A stretch of DNA of 64,000 nt from Alisma plantago-aquatica (GCA_963693085.1 OY856409.1:657802591-657866590); one strand, 5' to 3'; counted from the stretch's first letter, positions 1 through 12,613 are shown. Numbers and translations: made by a program. The notes: a model not told the origin generated them from the letters alone.

Positions 1-452
1 GAGATGCATACTATTCTTATGATGAGACTTTTCATCAAGCTCATACATACCCTGAAAAGGTTCAACATTCACTACTTACATAAATGTGAAAAGAAAGAAC
101 TGGAAAAGATTATAAAAATGTAAATGCATATATCTCACCTCTAACTCTTTCCAGATGAGGTCTTTAGTGGCATGATCTAGGCATCTCCAATGCTCAATGA
201 TGAGAGACACTTTGTCTCGATAAGGATCCCATAGTAGATGTTGAACTCTTTAGTAGTATGTGTGCCTACTTCATTGAATTCAATGGTGCCCTTCTTCCCT
301 TTACCCCTAGCTGAGGTTTTTTAAATTAAAATTATCCCTCTCCTACATGTAGAATTAGAAACACCATCATCACCCTGATCAAGAGGTTGAGCAGAATCCT
401 CACTCTTAGGATCCTCAAGCTCAGGATCATTGTTCTCTTAGTGAGACGCCAT
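1..452 (-). pseudogene. TnpA-like (Ptta/En/Spm plant transposase) N-terminal part, truncated and broken
   Basis: The minus-strand reading from an ATG at 450-452 gives an acidic start (MASH, stop, then ENNDPELEDPKSEDS). It continues with a basic stretch and KKGTIEFNEVGTHTTKEFN, then after a frameshift EHWRCLDHATKDLIWKELE. The last piece matches the conserved end of the plant Ptta/En/Spm transposase domain (KKDLIWKDL in the CACTA-2 copy at about 45.0 kb). The family is thought to bind subterminal repeats of CACTA elements. Codon 5 is TAA, at least one more in-frame stop follows, and the frame shifts once, so it is a pseudogene. The rest of the gene lies outside the window. Confidence 0.65.
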
Positions 453-650
453 CTATAAAATCAAAAGTAAACATATAAAAAAGTCAGTTCACATTTTAAA
501 AATAAATATTTTATAAAATGCAAATGTAACATATGAAAAAGCCAGATCACATATGAAAAAATAAACAGTTTATCTAATAAAAAATATAACATATGAAAAA
601 TTCAGATCACATATGAAAAAATAAACATATTTAATGCATTTATATACATT

Positions 651-3600
651 AAACTAATATCCCTTCTATGTGATCTTCAATGGTGTAGTCATCAGTGTTA
701 GATTCAAAATTTACACTTGGTAAGCTAGTAGAGAATGGACTAGAGTCGTCATACTTGTCATAGTACTCTTCTTCATCAATAGGATTTGAAATGAACTGTG
801 TTTTCTCATGAAGAACGGTAGACCAATTTTTTTTGTAGGATCGTTGGTATAGAATACTTGCTTTGCTTGTGATTCCATGATGAATGGTTTGTCTTTCTTG
901 CTCTTACACTCAAAATCCACTATTATGAAACCAAGTTCATCAAATACAACTCCTTTTTTGTTTTCAACTTGTTTACACCTAAATTATGGAACTCTAACTA
1001 TGTGTTGTCAATTTTCTAGATGTCTTCGATGACAGTGTAATAAGGTATCTTTCCTTCATGTGGACTCTTATCCTTTGCACTAACTAATACAATGAAGATG
1101 CTTGCAGAGTGACCCCACTATTTTAGACGACACTCTTATCATTTTGACGTTTAGTGTAGTATGAAAATCCAATTATGTGAAACCCTTCGTAAGATGTAAC
1201 ATGTGTCTTTGTCTTATATGCGAGCCATTTCATAGTTTTTGTAACATTATTTGTGTTTTGACATAGTTGATTGAATACTTTCTCTTCAAACCACCTAATA
1301 AATGTTTGATTATGCTCTCTAGCAAGCCACATTGAACTGGGTTGGGGATATTGTCTTGAGCTCATTGGTCTATTTGGTGATATAAATACCCACATCATCA
1401 ATGTTGTGTAAAACATACAAGTGTGCCAGTTCTCACTACTCACAATTGATATCAATTTGTTGTTCTCCCAAGTACCTTTGCTGAAATAAATGTGAGGATT
1501 CACAATATTAATAGGGGTTTTGTTGCAACTCAAAAAGGCATTACAAAAGTCCATAACTTCCCTAGCAACATATCCCTCAGTGATACTCCCTTCAGGCCGA
1601 CAACGGTTCCGAACATCACCTTTAAAAACACTCATGTACTGCTCAAAAGGATACATCCAATAAAAGAAAATTGGACCCAACATTTTCACTTCCCTAGTCA
1701 AATGGACAACCAGATGTACCATGATATCAAAGAACGAAGGGGGAAAATACTACTCAAGTTTCCATAAGATAATGACCACTTCTCTTTACAACTTATATAG
1801 ATTCTCAGAATCAATTACTTTGTTGCATATAGTGCTGAAGAAGAAGAAAAGCCCAATGATTGGAAACCTTACATGTTTAAGAAGGATAGATCAAATAGCC
1901 ACAAGCAATACATGTTGCATTAGAGTGTGACAATCATGATATTTAAGGCCTATCAGCTTCAAATCCTTATTTGATATCAATCTATGGATATTGGTTGAGT
2001 ATTCCTATGGTACCTTAACATTAAGCAAGCACTCGCAAAAAAGTTCTCTTCTCCTGTATAGACAAGATGTAACAAGCAAGAGGTAAATATGTGCGGCAAA
2101 CCTTGGTAACTTATTTTGTTAAATATTTTCTTATACCTATTTCACGTAGGTCCATTTGGGATTTATGCCATCTTTAGTCTTGCATGCCTTTTATATTAAA
2201 AAAGTACTAATGATGTTATTACAAATATTTTTTCTCAACATGCATGACATTGATACAATGACAAACTAGCAAAGAATTCCAATAAGGAAGATCCCAAAAT
2301 ATTGACCTCTTTTTGAATAAAGACTTTTCACTTGTGAGAGTAGTACATGGTCTCTTACTAAAATGATTTACAATGTTTTTTACTCTTGCATAAACATCCT
2401 CCCATGAAATAGCTTTAGGGCACCCCATTTCTCAGTTGAGCCATTGAATGTTTTATGCAACTTTGGGTAAGGATGCACCTTTGACAGAAATCTTTGTTTA
2501 CCAAGATATACAATCTTACAACCATATTTTAGTTAGAGGGAATCAATATTTTCCTTACATACATGATATGCCTTAGTTCCTTTGATGTTGTAGTTAGACA
2601 ATTTCCCATAAGCTGGAAAGTCATTAATAGTGCAAAACAACATAGTGCGCAAATCAAACATCTCTCTGTGCAAAGCATCATAAGTCATCATACCTTCTCC
2701 CCAAAGTTTCTTTAGCTCATCAATCAAAAGTTCAAGTTAAACATTAATATCGTTGCCATGTTGTTTGGGGCCTGATCTTAGTAAGGATGGTATGACATAT
2801 TTATTGTTCATACACAATCATAGAGGAAGATTATATATAACAATCATTACATGCCAAGTGCTATTTTGGATGCTTAATATCCATATCGATTCATCCCATC
2901 GATACAAAATCCAAGTCTTAAATTTCCTGACTTCTTCACCAAATTTAGGATACAATAAATCAATCTTCTTCCATTGCGGGGAATCAGACGCATGTCGTGG
3001 CACACCATCATTGTTTTTCTTTACCTATACATGCAAGATAAATTTTGTGCATCTACGACATTAGCAAACAAGCATTGAAACTATGGTGTTATAGGTAGAT
3101 GCCACATCACCTAGATAGGAGACTCAGTTTTACTCTTACCCAATGTCATCCTTTTTTACCTAGATGCCCCACATTTCAAAAAAAAATTTAGATCGATATA
3201 GTATTTTTGAAATAGCACATAGTCATTTAGACATGAATCTTCTTAGCCTCCATTTTCATTGGGCACAACATATTTTTTACTTTGTATGTTGAAATTGGAA
3301 GTTCATTGCCTTCAGGGAGAATTTCTTTCAACAGATACAACAAAAAAGTGAAGCTTGTGTCGCTCCATCTATTTTTAACCTTCAGAGTATACAACCTCAA
3401 CTCAATGCTCAACTTTGTAAGCTTAGTACAACCTAAGTATAATGATTCCTTAGCATCATTCATAACATTTCTAAATAGCGAAGGTGGACCTGTAACATTT
3501 TTCCCACAACTATCTAGCATCACATCAACCATGTCTGTTGGAATCAGTTTGTTCACATCAACATCGTCAACCATTTCTTCTTTGACACAACTACCACTAC

Positions 3601-3820
3601 CAACATCTACTGATCTCATACTACAAATATCTCCATGCTAATACCAATCCGTATAGCCATGTACAATCCCATTGCACATGACAACTTTCAAGTTGTTACT
3701 ACAATCCCTGCAGGGGCAATAGAACCTATATCCAGGTTGTTTGCTATGTTCCTCTACAAATGTTACAAACTGATCGAGACCATTAATAAAGTTTGGAGTG
3801 TAATGATTTGGATTAGACAT
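651..3820 (-). pseudogene. TNP2-like CACTA transposase, multi-exon, decayed
   Basis: Minus-strand fragments occur in the canonical order of a TNP2 protein. First is a transposase-associated domain at 3,820-3,638 (start MSNPNHYTPNF, CPC..C zinc-type cluster). Next is the TNP2 N-terminal region at 3,619-3,227 (LYLGCTKLTKLSIELRLYTL and LPEGNELPISTYKVKNMLCP). The transposase core follows in pieces (3,003-2,818; 2,727-2,533 with LIDELKKLWGEGMMTYDALH-like residues and TINDFPAYGKLSNY; 2,428-2,219). A DUF4218-type block lies at about 1,750-1,400 (IFPPSFFDIMVHL, RWMYPFE-like YWMYPFEQYM), and a DUF4216-type C-terminus ends near 651 (MESQAKQVFYTNDP). Several frameshifts and stops break it. TNP2 cuts and joins CACTA ends; this copy cannot encode a complete protein. 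Exon borders were not fixed. Confidence 0.85.
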
Positions 3821-3944
3821 CTATAATTTATCCATCTATGATCAGATGGGAGATGAGTATCTCATCATGTGTTATCCAATAAGTTAATTTAAGGGGGGAA
3901 ATATGACATGAGCCCTAATCATCTATTAGTATTAACATTGATGA

Positions 3945-4240
3945 ATGTGTACCACCTATCCCATTCTTGAGCACTTCATCTCACTAGTAAGTGCATAATG
4001 TTGGTTCAACTTTGATAAATTTTGGTAGTTTTTCCCAACAGCTCTCCAAGTACACCGATGTAGATTGAAAATACCCACCTACATATGTACCCAGAGAACA
4101 AAAGGAGAAATGTCATCTAAATTTATTGAAATCAAACATGCATTATACACTTACATCATAAGTGAGATGAAGTTCTCAAGAACAACTCAAATTAAGGAAT
4201 ATCCAAGGTTTACTCCTAATGAGAAAATCTAAGACGGGTT
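3945..4240. repeat. Degenerate long hairpin upstream of TNP2, shared with CACTA-2
   Basis: The left arm (about 3,965-4,054, containing CTCTCCAAGTACA) is complementary to the right arm (about 4,083-4,190, containing TGTACCCAGAGAAC). The same sequence, starting GTGTACCACCTATCCCAT and ending GGGTTTCTAGGCCAA, recurs with near-perfect arms at 45,558-45,844 inside CACTA-2. It lies about 125 bp upstream of the TNP2 start. It is decayed here, with an extra spacer at the centre. It is probably a conserved promoter or leader structure of this CACTA group. Confidence 0.8.
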
Positions 4241-5633
4241 TCTAGGCCAACAGACTATAGGGGTTGGGTTTATAAATTAGAGTTTACTTTTTAGAAGTTT
4301 AAGGTTTAGAGTTAATTAGGTAAATTTATATCAATTTCAATGTAAACCAAGTTAATTTAGAGCAATTCGTATCAATTTCTGTCTATTAATTCCTATGTGT
4401 GATCATTTATTCATACTAACATTTAATTACTAACGTGTGATGTGAATAGGAAGCACAACATATTGAAGTAAGCTACTAGCTAAAGCAAAACTTTGTGAGC
4501 CATGTTTAAACAGTTTTAGGTCTACTTCATCCTTGAAAGTACATAGTGCATAATGTAAATATAATGGTCAACACCAACCCAATGGAATAAAAGGTCACAA
4601 CCAAAAACACAGACATGTGCATGATTGTGTCTAAATAACATCTTTTTTTAGGATGGATAATATTGCACCAATTACCATTGCTTTGTAGTTAAATTGATCA
4701 TAGTAGTAATTATTTGACATTGATTGGACAGTCAAACATTGTACTAATATTTCACATAATGTGTACAACAAAACATTTACATTACAGCATGAATACCATA
4801 GTACATCATATAATGTGACATAAAACATGCCAAAATCCCCAATTCTTAACCAACGCCTTATAGCACAAAAATCATAGACAAAATTCCCCGATTCCCAATG
4901 GAGATACTTAAATGAGCAATGCACGATATCACACAAAATATCCAACCCTAATGGATGAAGGGGGTGGGAAATCATACCTCACTGGATGACAGATTGAAGT
5001 CGGGGATGAAGATAAGTAGTAGAGACAACAAAAAAATATGTAGTGAGTAGGAGGAGATGGTAATGAAGTCGGGGTTGGTAAAGGAGTGAGCAGAAATAGA
5101 GGGGTTGGGTAGAGGCAATAGCAGTAGAGGCGGCAGTGAGGAGGAGGCCAATGGAGGAGTGGTGGAGCTCATCAACGCCATAGCTAGAGGAGGCTGGTGG
5201 AGGAGTGAGTAGCAACAGTAAGCATTGGCCGGCATAGGAGTGGTGGCATGGTTTTGCAACTAGGAGAAGGCCAACGTAGGAGTTGGAGGCATTAGTAAGG
5301 GGCTGGAGGTGGTGGCAGAGAAAACCAATGGAGGTCAGAGAGTGTCTCGTGTGTAGTTGAAAGAGGAGTTTCTCATTTAAGTAAGGCATACCTCATTGGT
5401 TATTTGCAAAAACTACAGCCAAAACTTATGTCTGCATGAAACCATAGTGTCGGTCGGCTACTACAAGTCAATGACAAAATCGATGTATCCCAAGGACACC
5501 TGAGTCGTTAGTTTAGGTCGTGACAATCAATGAGATAATCCTATTTGGAGGGAAAAAGATTTGTGGGACGTTTGGCACGTACACCTTTCTCGTCGGTTAG
5601 TGTAAACAAAATTGTCATGATAGACATTAAGGG
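4241..5633. other. CACTA-1 leader and terminal region, no gene
   Basis: This holds AT-rich sequence followed by a purine-rich, GGAGGA/GTGGAGGAG-rich stretch at about 5,030-5,350. The purine-rich stretch resembles the GC-rich leader of CACTA-2 (47.3-47.8 kb) in position and composition. The open frames across it are low-complexity (Leu/Ser/Pro) and show no domain. Scattered GTCGG-like motifs after 5,440 look like worn subterminal repeats. Confidence 0.5.
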
Positions 5634-5982
5634 TGATGTAGGATAACATGCTCATCCAGAGATTGAGTAGGATTTCACACCATTTGTTTAGAGTGTTTCA
5701 TGATTTATCTTTTATTTATGTTTGTCTTTTATTTAATTGTTGGGTCTTTGTTGCGGTTTAGGATATATTATGCAATTGTTTTAGTTTGAGGATATAAATG
5801 TAAAGTTAGGGACTTACTTGTAAGTTCTTAATGAATTAGTTTTTAGTTCATATTTTAGTTTGGTCTTGAGTGGAAATAAATCAATTAGGTCTTCCCTCGA
5901 GTTATCTATACAAGATCATTTTGGGGGCATTGTCCAATAGAGTTGAATTATGGATTGAGTTTTAGTTGAAACATGGGTTGCA
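5634..5982 (+). repeat. LTR 1 of gag-only array
   Basis: 349 bp, starting TGATGTAGGATAACATGC and ending GGGTTGCA. It is collinear with the LTRs at 8,229 and 10,833 along its whole length, including the TTAGGGACTTACTTGTAAGT block. It is followed by the primer-binding site at 5,988. Confidence 0.85.
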
Positions 5983-5987
5983 TTTTA

Positions 5988-5999
5988 TGGTATTAGAGT
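5988..5999 (+). other. Primer-binding site, tRNA-Met type (unit 1)
   Basis: TGGTATTAGAGT, one transition away from TGGTATCAGAGC, which pairs with the 3' end of plant initiator tRNA-Met. It lies 5 nt after the LTR end. Confidence 0.7.
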
Positions 6000-7149
6000 C
6001 TGAGATCTAAACCCTAGGTTTAGATCCAAGGACCCTGGGAGATGGTTGAAACCCTAGGTGCGGCCTAACTCATCTATCCTCCACCATTCATTGGTCTCCT
6101 AAAACCCTAGGTGTAGGTGCCATATCCGTCATCCATTGGATCCAAACCTCTATGTTAGATCTGTTGATTATTCCCAAACCCTAGGTTAGGAATAATCTCA
6201 TCTATCCACCAAATTCCACCCACATATATATATATATATAAAGTGTATTTTGACTATCGTAGTGTGATTCCACTTCTCTTTACCATGTTCTTGACCTGAT
6301 CTTCAATCCAATTTATCTTTAAAAAATCCAATTCATTTTCACCTTTTTCTTCCGTCGTCGCCACTATTCATACCCTTCACCCAGTTCCTATCACCCACTG
6401 TTTTCCAATCTTGCGTATGCTGTACCCCTATTTCACAATCTCACATCCATAATTTGACCCATTCTCACTTTGGTTGTGGTCACCCCCCTTCTCAGACTCT
6501 CACCCAACAACCCCACCCAACAGAACTCTAACACCCCCTCTTCCCTTCTTCATCGGCAGACCAGGAAGACCCTTGCTTACCCTAAACTCTAGCTGGCCAC
6601 ACCCACACATGCTAGTCCCCACAGCAAGTACTCTACCACTGGCCTCCCTGCTCAACCACCAAGCCATTGCCCGACGCATGGATATCCATCGTCCCCTTGT
6701 TCAACACCCCAACATGGACTAATCCCCTTACAACGCTTTTGATACTCTCTTGTATGAAAAACACATGCTCCAAGAGGGAGAGATACTCTACAAAATTATG
6801 CATAAAGCACACAGATTCAGTCTTTTTCTATTCTACATGTGTGTTGCATTACCATCAATTGCTCCCAATTGTTAGTCGGATGCACACAGTCACCAGCCGT
6901 AATTCCTCCCACCAAGGCCCAATCCTCACTCTACTTGGAAAGACCTCAAGTATACAAAGTAGGACGTCCAACCTTATATTTTTTTGTTTGCCTCATCCAC
7001 AAAGGTTGTCTAACTCAGGAGTAGTCAACCTGTTCACCGCTCCATTCATGCAAATTGGTACACCTTCGGGTGTTGAAAAGTTTAAAAAAATTCCAGCCGC
7101 ACTGAGTTGGATCTGTGGGTCAGGGGGCAGATATACACTTCTACACCAG
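6000..7149 (+). other. Leader of unit 1, no clean reading frame
   Basis: Holds repeated AACCCTAGGT motifs, a short (TA)n run at about 6,225-6,240 and C-rich stretches. The open frames here (for example at 6,474 and 6,667) overlap in different frames and show no domain. The equivalent stretch of unit 2 (8,600-9,780) is collinear. Confidence 0.6.
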
Positions 7150-8130
7150 TTATAAAGTCCGTCAACGCCACCATAGTGTGCAATGAAGATTACCAAGCCA
7201 ACATTAAGGAATTCAATGACCGCCTAGTCCACCATGATGAGTGGTTTGACTGCTTAGAAGCCATGGTGTAAGATATGCATGCCATACTTTACTCCATGGA
7301 AGAATGTCCTCCACCACCACGTCAACTAGTGATAGAAGCTCTTGCTCGTGAAAAACACCTACTTAAGATTGATGTACTAGAATTCCATGGTGCTGGAAAG
7401 CCTGACATCTTCTATGACTGGGCCCACAGTATGGAACAATTCTTTGACTGACATCAACTAGAAGAAAATTGCAAGACCAAGTATGCGGAGGCCAATCCCT
7501 GTGGTGCCACCCTCATAAGGTGGAAGGGACTACTTACAGTTCACCGCATCAACACTTGGATATACATGAAGGCTGACATGAAGTCTTTTTTAGTCCATGT
7601 TAATTACAAGCAACAATTATGCCCCAACCTATCTGACTTGCAGTAGGGATCTAATTCTGAAGATGAGTACACCAACAAATTTTATGACTTAATTTACAAG
7701 TCATATGTCGCATAAGATGCTACCACTGAGATCACAATGTTTCTTGTTGGCTGAATTCATATATTGGCATAACATTGGCTACGTCACATATTTCTTCTAT
7801 GGTTGATGTGATTCATTTGGCTACACAGATAGAGAATGAGCAGAAACAAAACCCAAAAGACTCCTCTTCTTGGAAGCGTTTTGCTTCGACAACGTCCCTG
7901 TCCTGTGAATGCATTGATGTCATGACATTGGTCACACCAACATCTTCTACAACAACATCCTCTAATCAAATCTAGTGCTTTTCTTGTAAGGGTTTTGGAC
8001 ATTGTTCCAACCAATGCCATAATAATTTTATGATTATATCTACATCCTCTACATTGAAGGAACATGATTTAGAAGTTGAGGATGTCTTTCCTGCAAACGA
8101 TCCTAGTGATGATGAGCATGATGAGTAAGA
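7150..8130 (+). pseudogene. Gag pseudogene, unit 1
   Basis: One frame runs from about 7,150 to 7,754 through a gypsy-type gag capsid region (KIDVLEFHGAGKPDIFYDW, then YKQQLCPNLSDLQ and EDEYTNKFYDL). In-frame stops replace residues such as the W in FFD-stop-HQL. Most fit C-to-T or G-to-A changes. After a frameshift the frame starting near 7,775 carries the C-terminal part and a CCHC zinc knuckle, CFSCKGFGHCSNQC, at about 7,976-8,017. The acidic tail ends near 8,129. Gag packages the element RNA. The start codon cannot be fixed. Confidence 0.7.
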
Positions 8131-8228
8131 TAAAACTTAGTGCATCTTGCTCATTGGATGTTTTCTTCCCACAGTCCCACAACCGCACTCCACTTGTCAG
8201 AGTCTCATTTTGTGAACTCGAGGGAAGT

Positions 8229-8578
8229 TGATGCAGGACAACATGCTCATACAGAGCTTGAGTAGGATTTCACACTTTTTGTTTAGAGTGTTTCATGATT
8301 AATCTTTTATTTATGTTTGTGTTTTATTTAGTTGATGGGTCTTTGTTTTGGTTTAGGGTTTATTATGCAATTGTTTCAGTTTTAGAATGTAACTGTAATG
8401 TTAGGGACTTACTTGTAAGTTCATAATTAATTAGTTTTTAGTTCATATTTTTGTTTTGTCTTTAGTGGAAATAAGCCAATTAGGACTTCCCTTGTGTTAT
8501 CTATATAAGCCCATATCTGGGGGTATTGTCCAACTAAGTTGAATTATGGATTGAGTTTTAGTTGCAACATGGGTTGCA
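8229..8578 (+). repeat. LTR 2 of gag-only array, shared by both units
   Basis: 350 bp, same ends as LTR 1. A purine-rich tract (GAGGGAAGT) lies just before it and a primer site just after it, so it serves as 3' LTR of unit 1 and 5' LTR of unit 2. Confidence 0.85.
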
Positions 8579-8583
8579 TTTTA

Positions 8584-8595
8584 TGGTATCAAAGC
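8584..8595 (+). other. Primer-binding site, tRNA-Met type (unit 2)
   Basis: TGGTATCAAAGC, one transition from the tRNA-Met complement, 5 nt after LTR 2. Confidence 0.7.
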
Positions 8596-9779
8596 CTAAG
8601 ATCTAAACCCAAGGTCTAGATCTTAGGACCACGGGAGATGGCAAAAACCCTAGGTGCAACCTAACTCATCTATCCCCCACCAATCATTGGTCTCCTAAAA
8701 CCCTAGGTCTGGGAGCCATATCCACCATCCACTGGATCCAAGCCCTACGCTAGATCCGTTGATTATTACCATACCCTAGGTTAGAAATAATCCCATCTAT
8801 GCACCAAATACTTCCCACCCATCTACAAAAAAAATTGTTTTTTGACTATAGTAGTGTGTTGTTGTTTCTCCTTACCTTGTTCTTGACCCGATTTTTAAAC
8901 CAATTTATCTTCTAAAGAAATCCAATATATATTCACCTTGTTCCTTCTGCCACCACCACTATTCATCCCCTTCACCCAGTTCCTCTTGCCCACTGTTATC
9001 CAATTTTACATCTGCTATAAACCCATCCCCCTGGTTTCACAATCTCACAGCCACAACATGACCCCTTCTCGCTTCTGTTGTGGTCACCCCCATCTCAAGC
9101 TCTCTCACAACAAACCCTGTCCAACAAAACTCTAAGACCCCCTCTTCCCTTATTAATTAGTAGACCAGGAAGACCCTCACTTTCCTTAAACTCCATCCGG
9201 CCACACCCACACATGTCATTCCCTGCAGCAAGTACTCCACCAGCAGCCTCCCTGCCCAACCACCAAGCCATTGATCGACGCATGATTATCCATCGTGCCC
9301 TCGTTCAATACCCCAACATGGACTAATCCACTTGCAACTCTTCCGCTACTCTCTTGTATGCACAACACCTACTCCAAGCGGGAGAGATACTCTGTAAAAT
9401 GGTGTGTAAAGTACACAGACTCAGTCTTTTCTTTTTCATCTGCATGTTGCATCACCATAAATTTCTCCCAATAGTTTTTCCAACTGCACATTGTCACCGG
9501 TCATAATTTGTCCCACCAAGGCCCTATCCTCAATCTACTTTGACAGACCTCAAGAATAAAAAAATAGTACGCCCATGCTCATATTTTGTTGTTTGCATCA
9601 TCTACAATGGCTATCTAACTCAGGAGTAGTCGGCATGTTCATTGTTCCATCTGTACAAATCAATACATCTTCGGGTGTTGAAAAGTTGAAAAATCCTTCC
9701 CGCTGCAGTGAGTTGGATCTGTGGGTCAGGGGGTAGAGATACACTTCCACACTAGTAAGAAAGTCCATAAACACCACCA

Positions 9780-10742
9780 TGGTGCACAATGAAGACTACC
9801 AAGCCAAAAAAGGAATTCGAGGATCGCCTAGCTGACCATGATGAGTGGTTTGACTACTTTGAAGTCATGGTACAAGATATGCATGCCATACTTTAGTGCA
9901 TGGAAGAACATCCTCCACCATGATGTCTGCCATCGCTAAAAGATCCTTCTCACCAAGAACACCTTCTTAAGATTGATGTACCAAAATTCCATGGCATTGG
10001 CAAGCCTGACATCTTCTACGATTGGGCCCATAGTATGGAATCATTCTTTGACTGACATCAACTTGAAGAAAATTGCAAGACCAAGTATGCACAGGACAAA
10101 CTTTGTGGTGCTTCTCTCACCTGGTGGAAGTGACTACTTACAATTTTCCACATCAACACTTGGACAGGCATGAAGGCTAACATGGAGTATTTTTTTTGTC
10201 CCTGTTAATTACAAGCAACAATTATGCCTCAACTTTTCAGACTTACTGTAAGGATCTAATTATGAAGATGTGAACACCTATGAATTATGTGACTTGGTTT
10301 ACAAGTCAGATGTCACATGGGATGCCATCACCAAGATCACAATGTTCCTTGTGGATCAATTCATCTATTTTCATAACATTGGCTACATCACATATTTCTT
10401 CTATGGAGGATGTGATTCATGCGGCTATATAAATAGAGCATGAGCAGAAATGACACCTAAAAGACTCCTCTTCTTGGCAACATTCTGATTTGACAAAGTC
10501 CCATCATGTAAATACAATGATGTCATGACAATGGTCACACCAACATCTTCTGCAACAACATCCTCTAATTGAATCCAGTGGCTTTTCTTGTAAGGGTTTT
10601 GGACATCATTCCAACCAATGCCCTAATCATTTGATTATTACATCTACATTGTCCAAGTTGAAGGAAGATGATTTAGAATCTGAGGATGTCTTTCCTGCAA
10701 GCCATCCTAGTGACAAAAAGCCGAATGAGGAAGATAAAACTT
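9780..10742 (+). pseudogene. Gag pseudogene, unit 2
   Basis: Collinear with the gag of unit 1: FHGIGKPDIFYDWAHSMESF, a stop where unit 1 also has one (FFD-stop-HQL), then GASLTWWK with the conserved Trp pair that is RWK in unit 1. It is frameshifted at its N-terminal side and again after the capsid. The zinc knuckle at about 10,581-10,620 has lost its first Cys. It is more decayed than unit 1 in some places and better preserved in others, so neither copy was made from the other recently. Confidence 0.65.
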
Positions 10743-10832
10743 AGCACATCTTGCTCGTTGCACATTTTCTTCCCAAAGTCCCACAACCACACCCCACTCA
10801 TCAGAATCTCATTTTGTAAATTCAGAGGGAGT

Positions 10833-11174
10833 TGATGCAGGACATGCTCATCCATATCTTGAGTAGGATTTCACACCTTTTGTTTAGAGTGTTTCATGAT
10901 TTATCTTTAATTTATGTTTGTCTTTTATTTAATTATTGGGTCTTTATTTTGGTTTAGCATTTATTATGCAATTGTTTCAGTTATCTAAATGTAATGTTAG
11001 GGACTTACTTGTAAGTTCTTAATTAATTAGTTTTTAATTCTTATTTTAGTTTTCTCTTGAGTGGAAATAATCCAATTAGGGCTTCCCTCATGTTATCTAT
11101 GTAAACCCATGACTGAGGCCATTGTCCAGTAGAGTTGAATTTCGAATTGACTTTTAGTTGCAACATGGGTTGCA
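10833..11174 (+). repeat. LTR 3 of gag-only array
   Basis: 342 bp, same ends as LTR 1 and 2, with a few small deletions. It is preceded by a purine tract (CAGAGGGAG) and followed by unrelated AT-rich sequence, so it is the terminal 3' LTR. Confidence 0.85.
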
Positions 11175-12613
11175 TTAATGGGTAATACTTTTTACCGCAT
11201 TGGTTGTTGTACGAGAAACTGAAAAAATAGGATTATTGGAGACAAATGAAATGCCTCCCAAAATCTTAAACAAAATTGTATTTTTGCAGGCAATCCATTT
11301 TGTCGATTTTGTTGTGAAGTAACTGATGAGATAAATAAATTGCATCCCATGTTTTCTCATTTGACAAATTGTAGCAATTTTCTTTAAAGAACTGACGAGA
11401 TATATTACACCACTAGTTTTCCTTTAAAAAATGGACAATATAAGTTATATTTGTAGTATTGGTATTTTTTTAACATTCTATAGATATGTATTTACTCATA
11501 GAATTTACCTAGAGTGTAACCATTGATACTTGTAATCTATATTTGTAAACCAAATAAACTTATAACTTGTAAATTCATTTCATCTATGTAGTTGAAAATC
11601 ATATCGTCTAGATAAAAAATTGTTTGAGAACTACAATCATGTCATATGTTTTTGAAGATATATATAGAATTATCCAACCATTTTTGGAATGGTACTAACT
11701 TATCAATATTATATCTAATAATCATCCACAATTGGTCCAAATGATGTTTTGAATATATCTAATAAAATAGTATACATCAAGCATATATGTTTAGATTGTG
11801 TTGTAGATTATTATAAATATGTTCAATATCAAATGGCTACATATAATTTTAATTTTATTGCTCTATTTATTCTATAGTCTTATTTACATGATTGGTTAAA
11901 CATACTTTCAGAAAAAATGTGATTTAAATAATGTATCCAAAAAAGATATATGTTATACATGCATACGGTTACATTTATATGTACAAGCAATGAATCTAAA
12001 TATCTAAGTATTTAGGTCTTGGTTTACATTGGCATGTTTGTAGAAAAATCTTGCTAAAATTTTCTTATGTAAAATGGACATCAGAAGGTAATTCAAACAC
12101 ATTGGATAAAGATCGGGTTGATTGGGAACAATATTTGTCCCTATATGACATGATATAAAAGGAGTTGGATGTAATTTACTAGAATGTGGAGGAAGTTTAA
12201 TGGAAAATTCATATTTATTTTTTAAAAGTACAAATTGATCTTTCAAAAATTTTATCCCTACCTATATGTGAAAAAGATAAGGAGAAAGGTGGATAAATAT
12301 TTTTCTTTATTTTTTAAAAGTACAAGTTAAAATTTGTATTTCAACTAAATGAACATGTGTAGCATAGGTTTATGTTAGTTCCAATAAGGGAGAATCTTGA
12401 AAAAATAAAACTTAAGGTTGTGTTCGTTACATAGTGATTATTGGGAGGGAAATGGTTGGTAAATATTAAATATTATTTGTTTGCTATAGTATTGTGAAGG
12501 AAAAATATTCTGCAATGAATCTATGAGAACTTTTATTTGTTTTGTCCACATGAAAAATATGGTGAATAATTGAAAAAATGTTATCTCAATACTCACACTA
12601 CCTATTTTGACAT
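11175..12613. other. AT-rich intergenic stretch, nothing recognised
   Basis: About 1.4 kb of AT-rich DNA with no long open frame, no repeats shared with the rest of the window and no domain. A segment near 12,415-12,475 (GTGTTCGTTACA, then GGAGGGAAATGG) has the feel of a worn MITE end but I found no matching partner. Confidence 0.6.

Larger units (their letters stand above)
1..5610 (-). mobile_element. CACTA-1: decayed CACTA (En/Spm) DNA transposon, cut by window start
   Basis: The gene order on the minus strand is a leader, a hairpin, a TNP2-like transposase and then a TnpA-like gene that runs off the window start. This is the usual order of an autonomous plant CACTA element. Both coding parts are broken by stops and frameshifts, so the copy is dead. 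Near 5,440-5,602 there are degenerate copies of a GTCGGT-type motif that resemble subterminal repeats, and a TTAGTG at about 5,597-5,602 could be the remnant of a CACTA terminus, but I cannot prove the end. The other end lies outside the window. The neighbouring gag-only retroelement begins at 5,634 and may have landed in or beside this terminus. Confidence 0.8.
5634..11174 (+). mobile_element. Tandem gag-only LTR retroelement array (LTR-gag-LTR-gag-LTR), TR-GAG-like
   Basis: Three near-identical LTRs of about 345 bp start at 5,634, 8,229 and 10,833. Each begins TGATG(C/T)AGGA and ends GGGTTGCA. The first two are followed by a tRNA-Met-type primer site and a 2.25-kb internal region with gag traces only; no protease, reverse transcriptase or integrase is seen. 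This matches the class described as terminal-repeat retrotransposons with a gag domain, which need enzymes in trans. The shared middle LTR is the product expected from unequal recombination between LTRs. The flanks (CATTAAGGG on the left, CATTAATGGG on the right) look related but do not give a clean 5-bp target duplication. Confidence 0.8.

Noticed and set aside
4979..5389. Overlapping Leu/Ser/Pro-rich frames on the minus strand
   Set aside because: Low-complexity, purine-rich leader of CACTA-1; two frames overlap and neither has a domain.
12415..12475. Possible MITE end
   Set aside because: No inverted partner or target duplication was found in 11,175-12,613.
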